Assembly (NCBI GenBank): GCA_959606705.1
Contig: CAUHLX010000166.1
Span: forward strand, 1-6,482
DNA: 6,482 nt
Reading direction: 5' to 3'
Origin: an uncultured Bacillota bacterium
GTDB lineage: Bacteria > Bacillota > Clostridia > Peptostreptococcales > Anaerovoracaceae
The notes under the pieces were generated by a model, which was not told the origin of the DNA, made no database searches, and saw only the letters and a list, made by a program, of their open reading frames with translations. This document shows, in pieces, positions 1 to 6,482 of the stretch. Made by a program: the position numbers and the translations under genes. Positions within the stretch are counted from its first letter, which is position 1. Every line of letters begins with the position of its first letter.

Positions 1-2
1 AC

Positions 3-1478
3 TTACAGATAACCGTTCATGGAAAGGTGCTGAATCATTTCTCTCACCGCCCCTTCCTTGTGATCCGAGAGCAGTCCGTAGGTGGTCTGGTGATCCAGCC
101 CCAGGCGCAGCACCCGCTCCGCCCTGCTGCCTCGAAGCACGTCCACGATCAGCTTGACGCCGTAGCGCTGTCCCGTTCGTTTCACGCAGGAAAGAATTTT
201 CTGCGCTTCGATGGTGATATCCGTTTCTTCAAAATTGCGCAGGCAGTTGCCGCAGTTGCCGCAATAAGAGTCCGACGCCTCTCCGAAGTATTTCAAAATG
301 TAAGCGCGCAGGCAGTCGCGGGTGTGGCAGTAAAAGGTCATGGCCTTCAAGCGCTGACGGTCCCGTTCCCGAATCAGCTCCCGCGTCTCTTCGTCCAAAT
401 CGTCGTTTTCCCCCGCCCGGTCGATGAGAAACTGGTTGGTGATCACATCCTGTCCGCCATACAGCAAAATGCAGGACGCCGGCTCGCCGTCACGTCCCGC
501 TCTGCCCGCTTCCTGATAATAGCTCTCGATGTTTTTGGGCATGTTGTAATGAACCACAAAGGACACGTTGGATTTGTCGATTCCCATCCCAAAAGCGTTG
601 GTGGCCACCATCACCGTCCGCCGATCGTACAGAAAATCCTCCTGCGCCCGGGAGCGCTCTTCCTCATCCAAACCCGCGTGATAACGAGCCGCCCGGTAAC
701 CCTGCACGCAGAGAAATTCACAGACCTCCTCCACGTTCTTCCTCGTGGAGCAGTACACGATCCCGCTTTCCTCCGTATGCTCCGCCAGAATCCGCAGAAG
801 CGCGTCCTTCTTATCCGACGGGTGCCGTACCTCAAAGTATAAATTTTTGCGGTCGAAGCCCGTGAGAATCCGCAAAGGCTCTCGCAACTCCAAAAGGCGG
901 ACGATATCCTCGCCCACCTCCTTGGTTGCCGTCGCCGTAAAGGCGCTGACCACGGGACGTTTCTTCTGTTCTCCGGTTTCCCGATCCACCGACAGCCGAG
1001 CCGCAAATTCCGCAATTTCCAGATAGCTGGGGCGAAAGTCCTGGCCCCACTGCGAAACGCAGTGAGCCTCGTCCACCGTGAGCATGGAGATCTCCGCATG
1101 CTCCGCAAAATCCGAAAATCCCTCCGTCGCCAGGCGTTCCGGTGCCACATAGATGATCTTGTAACGGCCCTCCCTGGCCCGGGCCAGGGTCCTCCCGTAT
1201 TGAGCCGCCGTCAGAGAGCTGTTGATATAGGCCGCGGGCACCCCGGCCAGAATCAGGGCTTCCACCTGATCCTTCATCAGCGAAATCAGCGGAGAAATCA
1301 CCAGCGTAATCCCCGGCAGAAGCAGGGCGGGAACTTGGTAGCAAAGAGACTTCCCCGCTCCCGTAGGCATGATGCCCAGCACGTCCCGGCCCTCTAAAAT
1401 TCCGTCGATCAGCGTCTCCTGCCCCTCCCGGAAGGTGTCGTATCCAAAATATTGTCTCAGTACTTCGTATTTGTCCAT
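3..1478 (-). CDS. recQ: RecQ-family ATP-dependent DNA helicase, ending early in the RQC winged helix
   Basis: This SF2 3'-to-5' DNA helicase would act in recombination and replication-fork repair. From ATG (1476-1478), residues show motif 0 FGYDTFREGQ (11-20), Walker A MPTGAGKS (37-44), ISPLISLMKDQ (61-71), DEAH (136-139) with the aromatic-rich loop VSQWGQDFRPSY (141-152), SAFTATAT (178-185), ATNAFGMGIDK (292-302) and the arginine-finger motif QEAGRAGRDG (322-331). The zinc domain is intact, with C389, C406, C409 and C412. The RQC winged helix starts near 420. The frame ends with TAA (3-5) after GYL, in the middle of that domain. At 491 residues it lacks the rest of the wing and any HRDC domain; full RecQ proteins are about 590-610. 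B. subtilis RecS has a similar length, but as I recall it continues past this point. AGGGG (1483-1487) lies 4 bases before the ATG, a slightly short spacing. Co-transcription with the M20 gene is likely. The helicase identity is certain; whether the end is natural is not. Confidence 0.9.
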   Translation of the reverse strand: MDKYEVLRQYFGYDTFREGQETLIDGILEGRDVLGIMPTGAGKSLCYQVPALLLPGITLVISPLISLMKDQVEALILAGVPAAYINSSLTAAQYGRTLARAREGRYKIIYVAPERLATEGFSDFAEHAEISMLTVDEAHCVSQWGQDFRPSYLEIAEFAARLSVDRETGEQKKRPVVSAFTATATKEVGEDIVRLLELREPLRILTGFDRKNLYFEVRHPSDKKDALLRILAEHTEESGIVYCSTRKNVEEVCEFLCVQGYRAARYHAGLDEEERSRAQEDFLYDRRTVMVATNAFGMGIDKSNVSFVVHYNMPKNIESYYQEAGRAGRDGEPASCILLYGGQDVITNQFLIDRAGENDDLDEETRELIRERDRQRLKAMTFYCHTRDCLRAYILKYFGEASDSYCGNCGNCLRNFEETDITIEAQKILSCVKRTGQRYGVKLIVDVLRGSRAERVLRLGLDHQTTYGLLSDHKEGAVREMIQHLSMNGYL

Positions 1479-1504
1479 GCTTCCCCTATCACAAGTATCA
1501 AAGT

Positions 1505-2620
1505 CTACAGCGCCGCCAAGGCCTTAAACAGTTCCACCGCCCGTTCGATGTGCTCGTCCGGAAAATCGAATTCCCCGGAATGAACCGGCGGATAATCTTC
1601 TCCGTTTCCCATATTGAACATGGCTCCTTTGGTCCTCTTCGTATAGTATCCGAAGTCCTCCGAACCCCGCAGCGGTTCCGCCATCTCCCGCACCGGAACT
1701 CCCAGCTGTCGGCAGACCGCCTCCACCTTCTCAACGCTTTCGGCATGGTTGGCTGTCTCCGGGAAAACGTCACAGTATTCGAATCCGTACTCCAGGCCAT
1801 ACTCCCCGGCCTGTTCCTCGGTAATGCGTTCCAGGTCGGCCTGCAGGCGGTCCATCTCCTCCTCGTACTGCGCGCGGATGGTCAGCAGCAGATCCCCCCG
1901 GTGCGCCGAAACGCCAAAGGCCCGCTCTCCCAAATCGATCTGAATCACCGTGCAGAGGATCAAACCTTTGTGCTGCGACGGATCGATGAGCCCGGGAATG
2001 GCATCCACCAGCTTGGCGATGGCAAACGCCGGATTTTTCCCCAGCTCCGGAGTGCTGGCGTGCGCCGGCGCCCCTTTCAAATGAATGGTCATGCCCTTGG
2101 ACGCGCAGTTCATGGTGCCGCTCCGCAGGCTTACCGTCCCTTTGGGAAGCCCCGACATGTTGTGGTAAGCGAATATTTCTTCGATGTTCTTTTCATCGAT
2201 CAGCTCCGCGCAGACCATGGCGCCGTCTCCCGTCTCTTCCGCGTGCTGGAAGATGAAATAAATATTTTTGTCGGCCCCGATGCGGTCGATCTCCAGAGCC
2301 AGGGCGGCCAGCGTGGCGCTGTGTCCGTCATGTCCGCATTTATGAGCGATCCCCGGGAATTGGGATCGATAGGAAAACGTACCGATTTCATCCACGGGAA
2401 TCGCGTCAAAATCCGCTCGGTAAGCGATGCTGGGCTTTCCTTCTCCCGCCAAATAGGCCGCATAGAACCAAGCCCCTCGGTCCACGACCTCCAGCTTGGT
2501 GTGCTCCTTTAAAAAATCCATCAAATGCTGTTTTGTCCAGCGTTCCTGATTGGAAAGCTCCGGGTGATGATGGAGCTCGTGCCGCAGCTCCACTGCCAGC
2601 TTTAAATTATTTTGGTCCAT
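1505..2620 (-). CDS. M20-family metal-dependent amidohydrolase / aminoacylase (M20D-like)
   Basis: This is a 371-residue soluble protein without a signal peptide, close to the usual 370-400 residues of the family. The di-metal hydrolase motifs are in order: YRADFDAIPV (67-76), HKCGHDGH (93-100, with C95 and H97 as probable metal ligands), QHAEETGDGA (125-134, with E128/E129 as base and ligand), a conserved His at 153 (AYHNMSGLP), and PVHSGEFDF (345-353, H347). The lid/dimerisation domain is inserted at about 174-290 and includes the GAPAHAST segment (183-190). RGSEDFGYY (318-326) is the usual conserved SEDF site. Relatives include aminoacylases, hippurate hydrolase, IAA-amino acid hydrolases and N-acetyl-diaminopimelate deacetylase. 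All release an amino acid or amine from an N-acyl or amide conjugate in the cytoplasm. The exact substrate cannot be chosen, and the neighbours give no hint. RecQ follows after 26 bases. Confidence 0.9.
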   Translation of the reverse strand: MDQNNLKLAVELRHELHHHPELSNQERWTKQHLMDFLKEHTKLEVVDRGAWFYAAYLAGEGKPSIAYRADFDAIPVDEIGTFSYRSQFPGIAHKCGHDGHSATLAALALEIDRIGADKNIYFIFQHAEETGDGAMVCAELIDEKNIEEIFAYHNMSGLPKGTVSLRSGTMNCASKGMTIHLKGAPAHASTPELGKNPAFAIAKLVDAIPGLIDPSQHKGLILCTVIQIDLGERAFGVSAHRGDLLLTIRAQYEEEMDRLQADLERITEEQAGEYGLEYGFEYCDVFPETANHAESVEKVEAVCRQLGVPVREMAEPLRGSEDFGYYTKRTKGAMFNMGNGEDYPPVHSGEFDFPDEHIERAVELFKALAAL

Positions 2621-2628
2621 GTGATCCA

Positions 2629-2635
2629 CTCCCTT
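2629..2635 (-). promoter_or_regulatory. Ribosome binding site AAGGGAG that fixes the M20 gene start
   Basis: AAGGGAG on the minus strand ends 8 bases before ATG at 2618-2620. The alternative in-frame GTG at 2627-2629 overlaps this site and would have no spacing, so the ATG is preferred and the protein is three residues shorter than the longest frame. Confidence 0.7.
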
Positions 2636-2652
2636 TCTTATCTTTTTACTTT

Positions 2653-2658
2653 ATCATA
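2653..2658 (-). promoter_or_regulatory. Possible -10 element (TATGAT) upstream of the M20 gene
   Basis: TATGAT on the minus strand differs by one base from the sigma-A consensus TATAAT and lies 32 bases before the preferred ATG at 2620. No good TTGACA-like -35 is seen 16-18 bases further upstream, and there is no TG extension. The call therefore rests on the -10 and its AT-rich setting alone. Confidence 0.27.
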
Positions 2659-2710
2659 TTTATGCCGCCGGTGACACTCCGTATTTCATTCCCGAGAAAA
2701 AAAGAAGCGC

Positions 2711-3652
2711 TCAGCATGGTTTTTCCAAATTGGTCTCCTTTAAAATATAAAGGGGGCGATGCTTGGATTCCATGTAATTTTTCGAGAGATACTGCCCCAC
2801 CACTCCGGTAAAAAACAATTGGATTCCTCCGGAAAACAGCAGGATGCACACCAGCGTGGTCCAGCCGTCGGTAGGATTTCCAAACAGCAGCGTTTTCCCC
2901 GCCACATACAGTCCCATCAGACAGGCAAACACACAGAATCCCATGCCGCACACCGAAGCCAGGGTCAAAGGAATGGAGGAAAAAGACATGATGCCATCCG
3001 CCGCGTAGCGGAGCAGCTTCCAAAAGGACCATTTACTGCGGCCCGCCGCCCGTTCCTGATTGTGATAAGGAAGCCAGCGGGTCTCAAAGCCCACAAACTG
3101 AAACAGCCCCTTGGAATAACGGTTGTATTCTTTCATGGAAACCACCGCCTCCGCCATCCGCCGGGACATCATCCGGTAATCCCCCTGCCCGTCCTTCATG
3201 GGCACCTCCGCCAGACGGTCGATCACCTTGTAAAACAGTCCCGAGAGCAAATTGCGAACCCGGCCCTCCCCTTCCCGATCCTCACGCATGGCCCCGGCGC
3301 AGTCCACCGGCTCCGTCTTGAGAATTCGATACATCTGCGGCAGAAGCTCCGGCGGGTGCTGAAGGTCCGCGTCCATGATCACCGCGTAATCTCCGTGAAA
3401 TTCCCTCAGCCCCGCGTACATCGCCGCCTCCTTGCCAAAATTTCTGGAAAACGACAGATAACGTACCCTCGACTCCACCTGAGCCATCATTTTAAGGATC
3501 GCCAGAGTCTGATCCTGGCTCCCGTCGTCCACAAACAGCAGTTCATATTCCACCGGCTCCATCTCCGACAGCACCTGCCGTACTCTCTCATAAAACAGCG
3601 GCAGCGCTTCTTCCTCATTGAAGCAAGGGACAATCACACTGATCCGATCCAC
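2711..3652 (-). CDS. CsbB/GtrB-type family 2 glycosyltransferase (polyprenyl-phosphate sugar transferase)
   Basis: This 313-residue protein starts at GTG (3650-3652), one base after the upstream stop. The catalytic domain covers residues 1-225. It shows the nucleotide-binding start ISVIVPCFNEEE (4-15), VDDGSQD (41-47), SFSRNFGKEAA (67-77), the metal-binding DAD in MDADLQHP (93-100), GDYRMMSR (157-164), and NRYSKGLFQFVGF (177-189) followed by SKWSF (206-210). Two membrane helices follow (about 229-251 and 264-286), with a short basic tail. This is the B. subtilis CsbB / phage GtrB / DPM1-like layout, at about the usual length. Family members load a nucleotide-activated sugar onto undecaprenyl phosphate at the cytoplasmic face. 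Here it probably supplies the donor for the upstream YfhO-GtrA protein, which is inference from family precedent and gene order. The sugar cannot be read from sequence. A same-frame upstream extension to 3958 was rejected because the conserved fold begins at the GTG. Confidence 0.93.
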   Translation of the reverse strand: MDRISVIVPCFNEEEALPLFYERVRQVLSEMEPVEYELLFVDDGSQDQTLAILKMMAQVESRVRYLSFSRNFGKEAAMYAGLREFHGDYAVIMDADLQHPPELLPQMYRILKTEPVDCAGAMREDREGEGRVRNLLSGLFYKVIDRLAEVPMKDGQGDYRMMSRRMAEAVVSMKEYNRYSKGLFQFVGFETRWLPYHNQERAAGRSKWSFWKLLRYAADGIMSFSSIPLTLASVCGMGFCVFACLMGLYVAGKTLLFGNPTDGWTTLVCILLFSGGIQLFFTGVVGQYLSKNYMESKHRPLYILKETNLEKPC

Positions 3653-3653
3653 C

Positions 3654-6482
3654 TTAACGCACCTCCCCGATGGCGGCGGCATCCTTCCCCGCCGCCGTTT
3701 GAAAGACGAACCACTTGCTGAACACATAGTTGGAAACGACCACCAAAACCGCTCCGGCCGCCTTTGACCAAAACGCATTCCAGCCCAGAAAATCGATGAG
3801 CACCAGCAGCAGGCCCATTTCCAGAAGCAGGGAGAGAACCCGACTCTGCACGAATCGCAGAACCTCGCCCAGCCGTTTCCGACCAAAGGCGCGCGTTTCA
3901 CAGTCTGCCGGGTGAAACACATACCTTCGATTGGTCCCATAGGCAAACGCCACCGCACAGCCCCAGGCCACCAGATTGGCCGCCTTCCACGGCACTCCCA
4001 GCCAACCGAGGAGGCCTTGAAACACCGCCCAATTCACCCCGGTGGTCAGGACGCCGAAGAACAGATAAGCCCCCAGCTCCCGCCTCTTTTTCAGACCAGG
4101 AAGCATCCGGAGCAAAGCCATCCCCATTCCGGCCACCGTCATGGCCAGCCCCGCCCGCTTTCCGGGGGCTCGGTATTCGATGGCAATTTCGTGAGTCCCC
4201 TCCTGAATGGGAAACCCTACGAAGGCGGTGTTGACCCGCTCATACTCCTGAGTCTTCCCGTCCACCCACACCTGAAAGCCCCGGTCATAGGGCAGCGAGG
4301 TGGCGAAATATCCGTCCTCCCGCACCTGAATTTCTCCGAAAATTTTTCGGTCCGTAAGGCGGTCCATATCCACCAGAAACGGATCACCGGCCGCCGCCGC
4401 CTCTTTCAACTTTTCCATATCCATCCCCTCACACTCCCAATCCGTAAGCTCGTACCTCCCTTTTCCAAACTCAAATTTCAATTCCGCCGGCGCGTTCAGC
4501 ACATAAGTAAACCGCTGATTGCCGTTGGGATAGGGCGCCTGGCTTCCCGACAGCTTGTTCTTGATTCCGTTGACGGTCACCTTGATGTCTCCCCTTCCCT
4601 TCGGGTTCTTATTGGTTACCGAAAACCGCAGGACCAGAATTTGGTTCGCCGCCCGCGGTGTCAGCTTCACCGTTTTTCGTTCCGTTTGGTTCGCCTCCAC
4701 CCGATACACCGGTGTTCTTCCATCCTCCGTTTGGGAAAACAAGGCTTCCTCCGTCAAGTCAAACGGTTCAAACCAACGGTCATCGGTTTTTCCGCGCTCC
4801 TCCTTCCCATCCGGCTCTCTTTCTACCACAATCCCCCCGAACAACAAGGAAAGATTCTCCGGAAACCCCACCTGTTCAAACTCTTGTTGGCCGGTCAGGC
4901 GTCCGCTGGCCCATCCCAGCGGCATGGCCAGCGGATTCTCCTCCGTTCGCCCGCCTTCCCGGATCAAATACTTCACTCCCATGTACGCTTGAAGAAAGGG
5001 ATTCTCTTGAGTCGCGCAGATACTGCGGTTTCTGGCCGGCATCGCACTGCCGCAGACCTCGTAGAAAAAATGGTTGTAGCCGCTGTTGGCAACCGAAGAG
5101 TAGACCGAGGTTCGGAATCCGCCATACGTTTGATTCGCCCCGTTTACCCGCTGGGAAAGATCGTCCGTCCTCCACCAGCCGGAATCCGCTTTCCGCCGTT
5201 CCGCCACCGCCTCACGCTTCTCCGCCGTCTCCAATTCGGCCAGCTTGTCCCGGCTCACCCACTGCTCCTGCCGATTTACCGCCAAGCAGTTCAAGATCGC
5301 CCCCGCCATTACCGCCGTGAAGAGCAGCCAGATCGTTCCCCGGCGGAGCCATCGGAGGCTTCCCGTTCCAAACGCCGCCGCCCAGTCCTCCATGCGTTCT
5401 CCCAGATCTGCGATCAGCAGCGCGTAAAGAGGAAGGAAGGGAATCAGAGCCTTTCCCCGAAGGTATAGCGTCCCGTTGAGCAGATAAACGAAGAGCGGAA
5501 ACACCAGCGGCAGAAGCAGGGCGGCGGCCAAAATCCGCCTGCTCCGCCGCTTGGACCACAGACCCAAAAGCACGGCTGCCAGACCGATTCCCGTCAAGCC
5601 CACCGAATACGCCCCGTACAGCAGCCATTCGGCGGAAAATCCCGGCCGCAGCAGAGAAATCAGCAGCTCCGTCCACGTCGCTCCGTCGCCACCCCCTTCC
5701 AAGCCTCTCCCCCCTTGAAGCAGCGCCAGACCCGTTGGCAGCAGCAGGCCCCCCGCCAGCAGCACCGCCGTCACGGCACAGCCGGCCACTCTCGCAAAGC
5801 CGGAAACGCCGTGTGAAAAACCGCGTGAAAAACACCGTTCCCGGGTAAGCCCCGCCAGCACAAAATCCCTTTCCCGAATGCCAGCGTACAGCAACAGGAC
5901 CGCCAGACAGCCCACGCTGTAAAAATAACTGGTCAAAAGACAGCCCAAGGCTCCGGCACAGATCGCCGCCTCCCAGCGGCGCTTTCCCGTGACAAAGAGC
6001 TTGTCCACCCCAATCAGCGCGACCAATAGAAAAGGGAAGTAGTTCACGAACATCACCTGCCGATGAGCGTGAAACATCAGCGGAGCGGCACAGACAAAAC
6101 AGACGGAGGACAGCAGCGTCACCTTTCCGGAAAACCCCATTCCTCTCAGCCACACGGGAAACAGAACCCCGCAAGCCAACAGACCGGCCGCCGAAACCAC
6201 GATCAAATAGTCGGTCATCCCCACGCCAGGCAATAGGTAAGATGGCAGGATCAGCGGATTGTACAGTCCGTAGTAAGAAAATTGATAGATATTCTGGCCG
6301 CCCCCCAGTCCCATGGCAAAGTCCGGCGCCAGCGATCCGCTTTCATAGAACAGTTGACGAAAATATTCCGGAAACACGCTGTGCTGATTGATCCAGTCGG
6401 TCATGGAGCCGAACAGCATTCCGTCCGGCGTGCTGATCCACATCATGACGGCCAGCAGTGCCGCCGGCGCCAGACAAAGACA
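3654..6482 (-). CDS. YfhO-type membrane glycosyltransferase fused to a C-terminal GtrA flippase domain (5' partial)
   Basis: The reading frame is open to the right edge. Twelve hydrophobic codons precede the first in-window ATG (6444-6446), so the start lies outside; residues below count from that ATG. Residues 1-390 hold about eight hydrophobic helices, beginning with the end of an incomplete first helix. Residues about 391-765 form a large soluble, probably extracytoplasmic region. It contains YfhO-like stretches around TYGGFRTSVYSS (440-451) and TSLPYDRGFQVWVDG (716-730). One helix (about 765-785) follows, then KKRR (786-789), then a GtrA domain to residue 930. The family precedent is B. 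subtilis YfhO, which transfers a lipid-linked sugar to lipoteichoic acid on the outer face of the membrane. I infer a similar role, with sugar and acceptor unknown. D8 and D17, just after the first helix, are candidate catalytic acids by analogy with GT-C enzymes. It lies directly upstream of the family 2 glycosyltransferase, with a 1-base gap. The YfhO and GtrA assignments are firm; the substrate is not. Confidence 0.88.
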   Translation of the reverse strand, partial: CLCLAPAALLAVMMWISTPDGMLFGSMTDWINQHSVFPEYFRQLFYESGSLAPDFAMGLGGGQNIYQFSYYGLYNPLILPSYLLPGVGMTDYLIVVSAAGLLACGVLFPVWLRGMGFSGKVTLLSSVCFVCAAPLMFHAHRQVMFVNYFPFLLVALIGVDKLFVTGKRRWEAAICAGALGCLLTSYFYSVGCLAVLLLYAGIRERDFVLAGLTRERCFSRGFSHGVSGFARVAGCAVTAVLLAGGLLLPTGLALLQGGRGLEGGGDGATWTELLISLLRPGFSAEWLLYGAYSVGLTGIGLAAVLLGLWSKRRSRRILAAALLLPLVFPLFVYLLNGTLYLRGKALIPFLPLYALLIADLGERMEDWAAAFGTGSLRWLRRGTIWLLFTAVMAGAILNCLAVNRQEQWVSRDKLAELETAEKREAVAERRKADSGWWRTDDLSQRVNGANQTYGGFRTSVYSSVANSGYNHFFYEVCGSAMPARNRSICATQENPFLQAYMGVKYLIREGGRTEENPLAMPLGWASGRLTGQQEFEQVGFPENLSLLFGGIVVEREPDGKEERGKTDDRWFEPFDLTEEALFSQTEDGRTPVYRVEANQTERKTVKLTPRAANQILVLRFSVTNKNPKGRGDIKVTVNGIKNKLSGSQAPYPNGNQRFTYVLNAPAELKFEFGKGRYELTDWECEGMDMEKLKEAAAAGDPFLVDMDRLTDRKIFGEIQVREDGYFATSLPYDRGFQVWVDGKTQEYERVNTAFVGFPIQEGTHEIAIEYRAPGKRAGLAMTVAGMGMALLRMLPGLKKRRELGAYLFFGVLTTGVNWAVFQGLLGWLGVPWKAANLVAWGCAVAFAYGTNRRYVFHPADCETRAFGRKRLGEVLRFVQSRVLSLLLEMGLLLVLIDFLGWNAFWSKAAGAVLVVVSNYVFSKWFVFQTAAGKDAAAIGEVR
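3657..4082 (-). other. GtrA-family domain at the C-terminus of the YfhO-like protein
   Basis: These are residues 789-930 of the fusion protein. Four hydrophobic helices are visible, at roughly 793-814, 823-837, 866-885 and 893-910. The hallmark family segments are present: FFGVLTTGVNW (796-806), AYGTNRRYVFH (835-845), LRFVQSRVLSLLLE (863-876) and SNYVFSKWFVF (905-915). GtrA proteins, including GtcA in Listeria and Bacillus, are about 120-150 residue proteins proposed to flip undecaprenyl-phosphate-linked sugars across the membrane. The basic stretches KKRR (786-789), NRR (839-841) and GRKR (855-858) fall where the cytoplasmic ends and loop are expected, so the topology fits a C-terminal graft after the last YfhO helix. 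The domain looks complete and undecayed. Confidence 0.9.
3662..3668 (-). promoter_or_regulatory. Ribosome binding site GGGGAGG for the glycosyltransferase GTG start
   Basis: On the minus strand, GGGGAGG sits 9 bases before GTG (3650-3652). It lies inside the last codons of the YfhO-GtrA gene, whose TAA occupies 3654-3656. This placement decides the GTG start and suggests that translation of the two genes is coupled. Confidence 0.75.

Larger units (their letters stand above)
2621..2710. other. Non-coding gap between glycosyltransferase and M20 peptidase genes
   Basis: This is the only sizeable gap in the window. Read on the minus strand it starts with a seven-T run (2697-2703), then a GC-rich patch (about 2664-2672), then an AT-rich stretch (2641-2660) that leads into the ribosome binding site of the M20 gene. 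The T-run is not preceded by a convincing GC-rich hairpin, so I do not call an intrinsic terminator. The composition change suggests that the downstream pair of genes may have its own promoter. Confidence 0.6.

Noticed and set aside
27..842. A 271-codon plus-strand open frame
   Set aside because: It is antisense to RecQ and has no recognisable domain or ribosome binding context.
1550..2512. A 320-codon plus-strand open frame
   Set aside because: It is antisense to the M20 enzyme, whose catalytic motifs are all intact; the mirror frame shows no domain.
2697..2740. An intrinsic terminator after the glycosyltransferase gene
   Set aside because: There is a T-run, but the sequence before it (AGCGCT within CTGAGCGCTTC) has no room for a loop, and I find no stable GC-rich stem.
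2759..3721. A 320-codon plus-strand open frame
   Set aside because: It is antisense to the well-supported glycosyltransferase, low in complexity and without a motif.
3653..3958. An N-terminal extension of the glycosyltransferase starting at 3958
   Set aside because: The extra 102 residues are Arg/Trp/Cys-rich, overlap the GtrA domain in another frame, and precede a typical family 2 N-terminus. The GTG at 3652 has a well-spaced ribosome binding site.
4083..4150. A separate internal start that would make GtrA an independent gene
   Set aside because: In-frame ATGs exist in the last YfhO helix, but none has a strong, well-spaced ribosome binding site, and the frame is continuous. A minor internal start cannot be excluded.
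3912..5468. A 518-codon open frame on the plus strand
   Set aside because: It lies wholly antisense to the YfhO-GtrA gene. Its translation is rich in R, P, H and S with no recognisable domain, as expected for the mirror of a GC-rich gene.
5813..5833. A short direct repeat (gtgaaaaac twice, 12-base period)
   Set aside because: It encodes part of a loop (FSRGFSHG) in the YfhO-like protein. Two short copies within a coding region are not a meaningful repeat array.
5212..6174. A second minus-strand frame of 320 codons inside the YfhO region
   Set aside because: It is the shifted frame of the membrane protein: Gly/Arg/Ala-rich, without the hydrophobic helix pattern of the real frame.

Overview
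All four genes lie on the minus strand, so the window is best read from right (6482) to left (1). The DNA is GC-rich by eye. Genes are tightly packed, ribosome binding sites are purine-rich and AGGAGG-like, and one start is GTG. The closest relatives I can recall are Firmicutes proteins (B. subtilis CsbB, YfhO and RecS). Together these suggest a GC-rich Firmicute, probably a clostridial lineage; I cannot name the genus.

Right half (about 6482-2711): a two-gene membrane glycosylation cassette. The first gene enters through the right edge, so its true start is outside. It encodes a YfhO-type multi-membrane GT-C-like protein whose C-terminal 142 residues form a complete GtrA-family four-helix flippase domain. 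One base after its stop codon, a GTG start opens a CsbB/GtrB/DPM1-type family 2 glycosyltransferase with two C-terminal membrane helices. In B. subtilis these three functions (CsbB loads a sugar on undecaprenyl phosphate, GtcA flips it, YfhO transfers it to a surface polymer) are three separate proteins. Here they appear to be packed into two adjacent genes. This is the most interesting feature of the window.

Middle (2710-2621): a 90-base, locally AT-rich non-coding gap with a T-run, a possible promoter and a good ribosome binding site. I see no convincing intrinsic terminator.

Left half (2620-3): an M20-family metal-dependent amidohydrolase/aminoacylase, then, after 26 bases, a RecQ-family DNA helicase. 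The helicase has all its ATPase motifs and zinc cysteines, but its frame hits TAA inside the RQC winged helix, two bases from the window edge. It is either a truncated/broken gene or a frame interrupted by mutation or sequencing error. These two genes have no obvious functional link to the cassette upstream. No RNA genes, insertion sequences, CRISPR arrays or phage genes were seen, and no plus-strand gene is credible.
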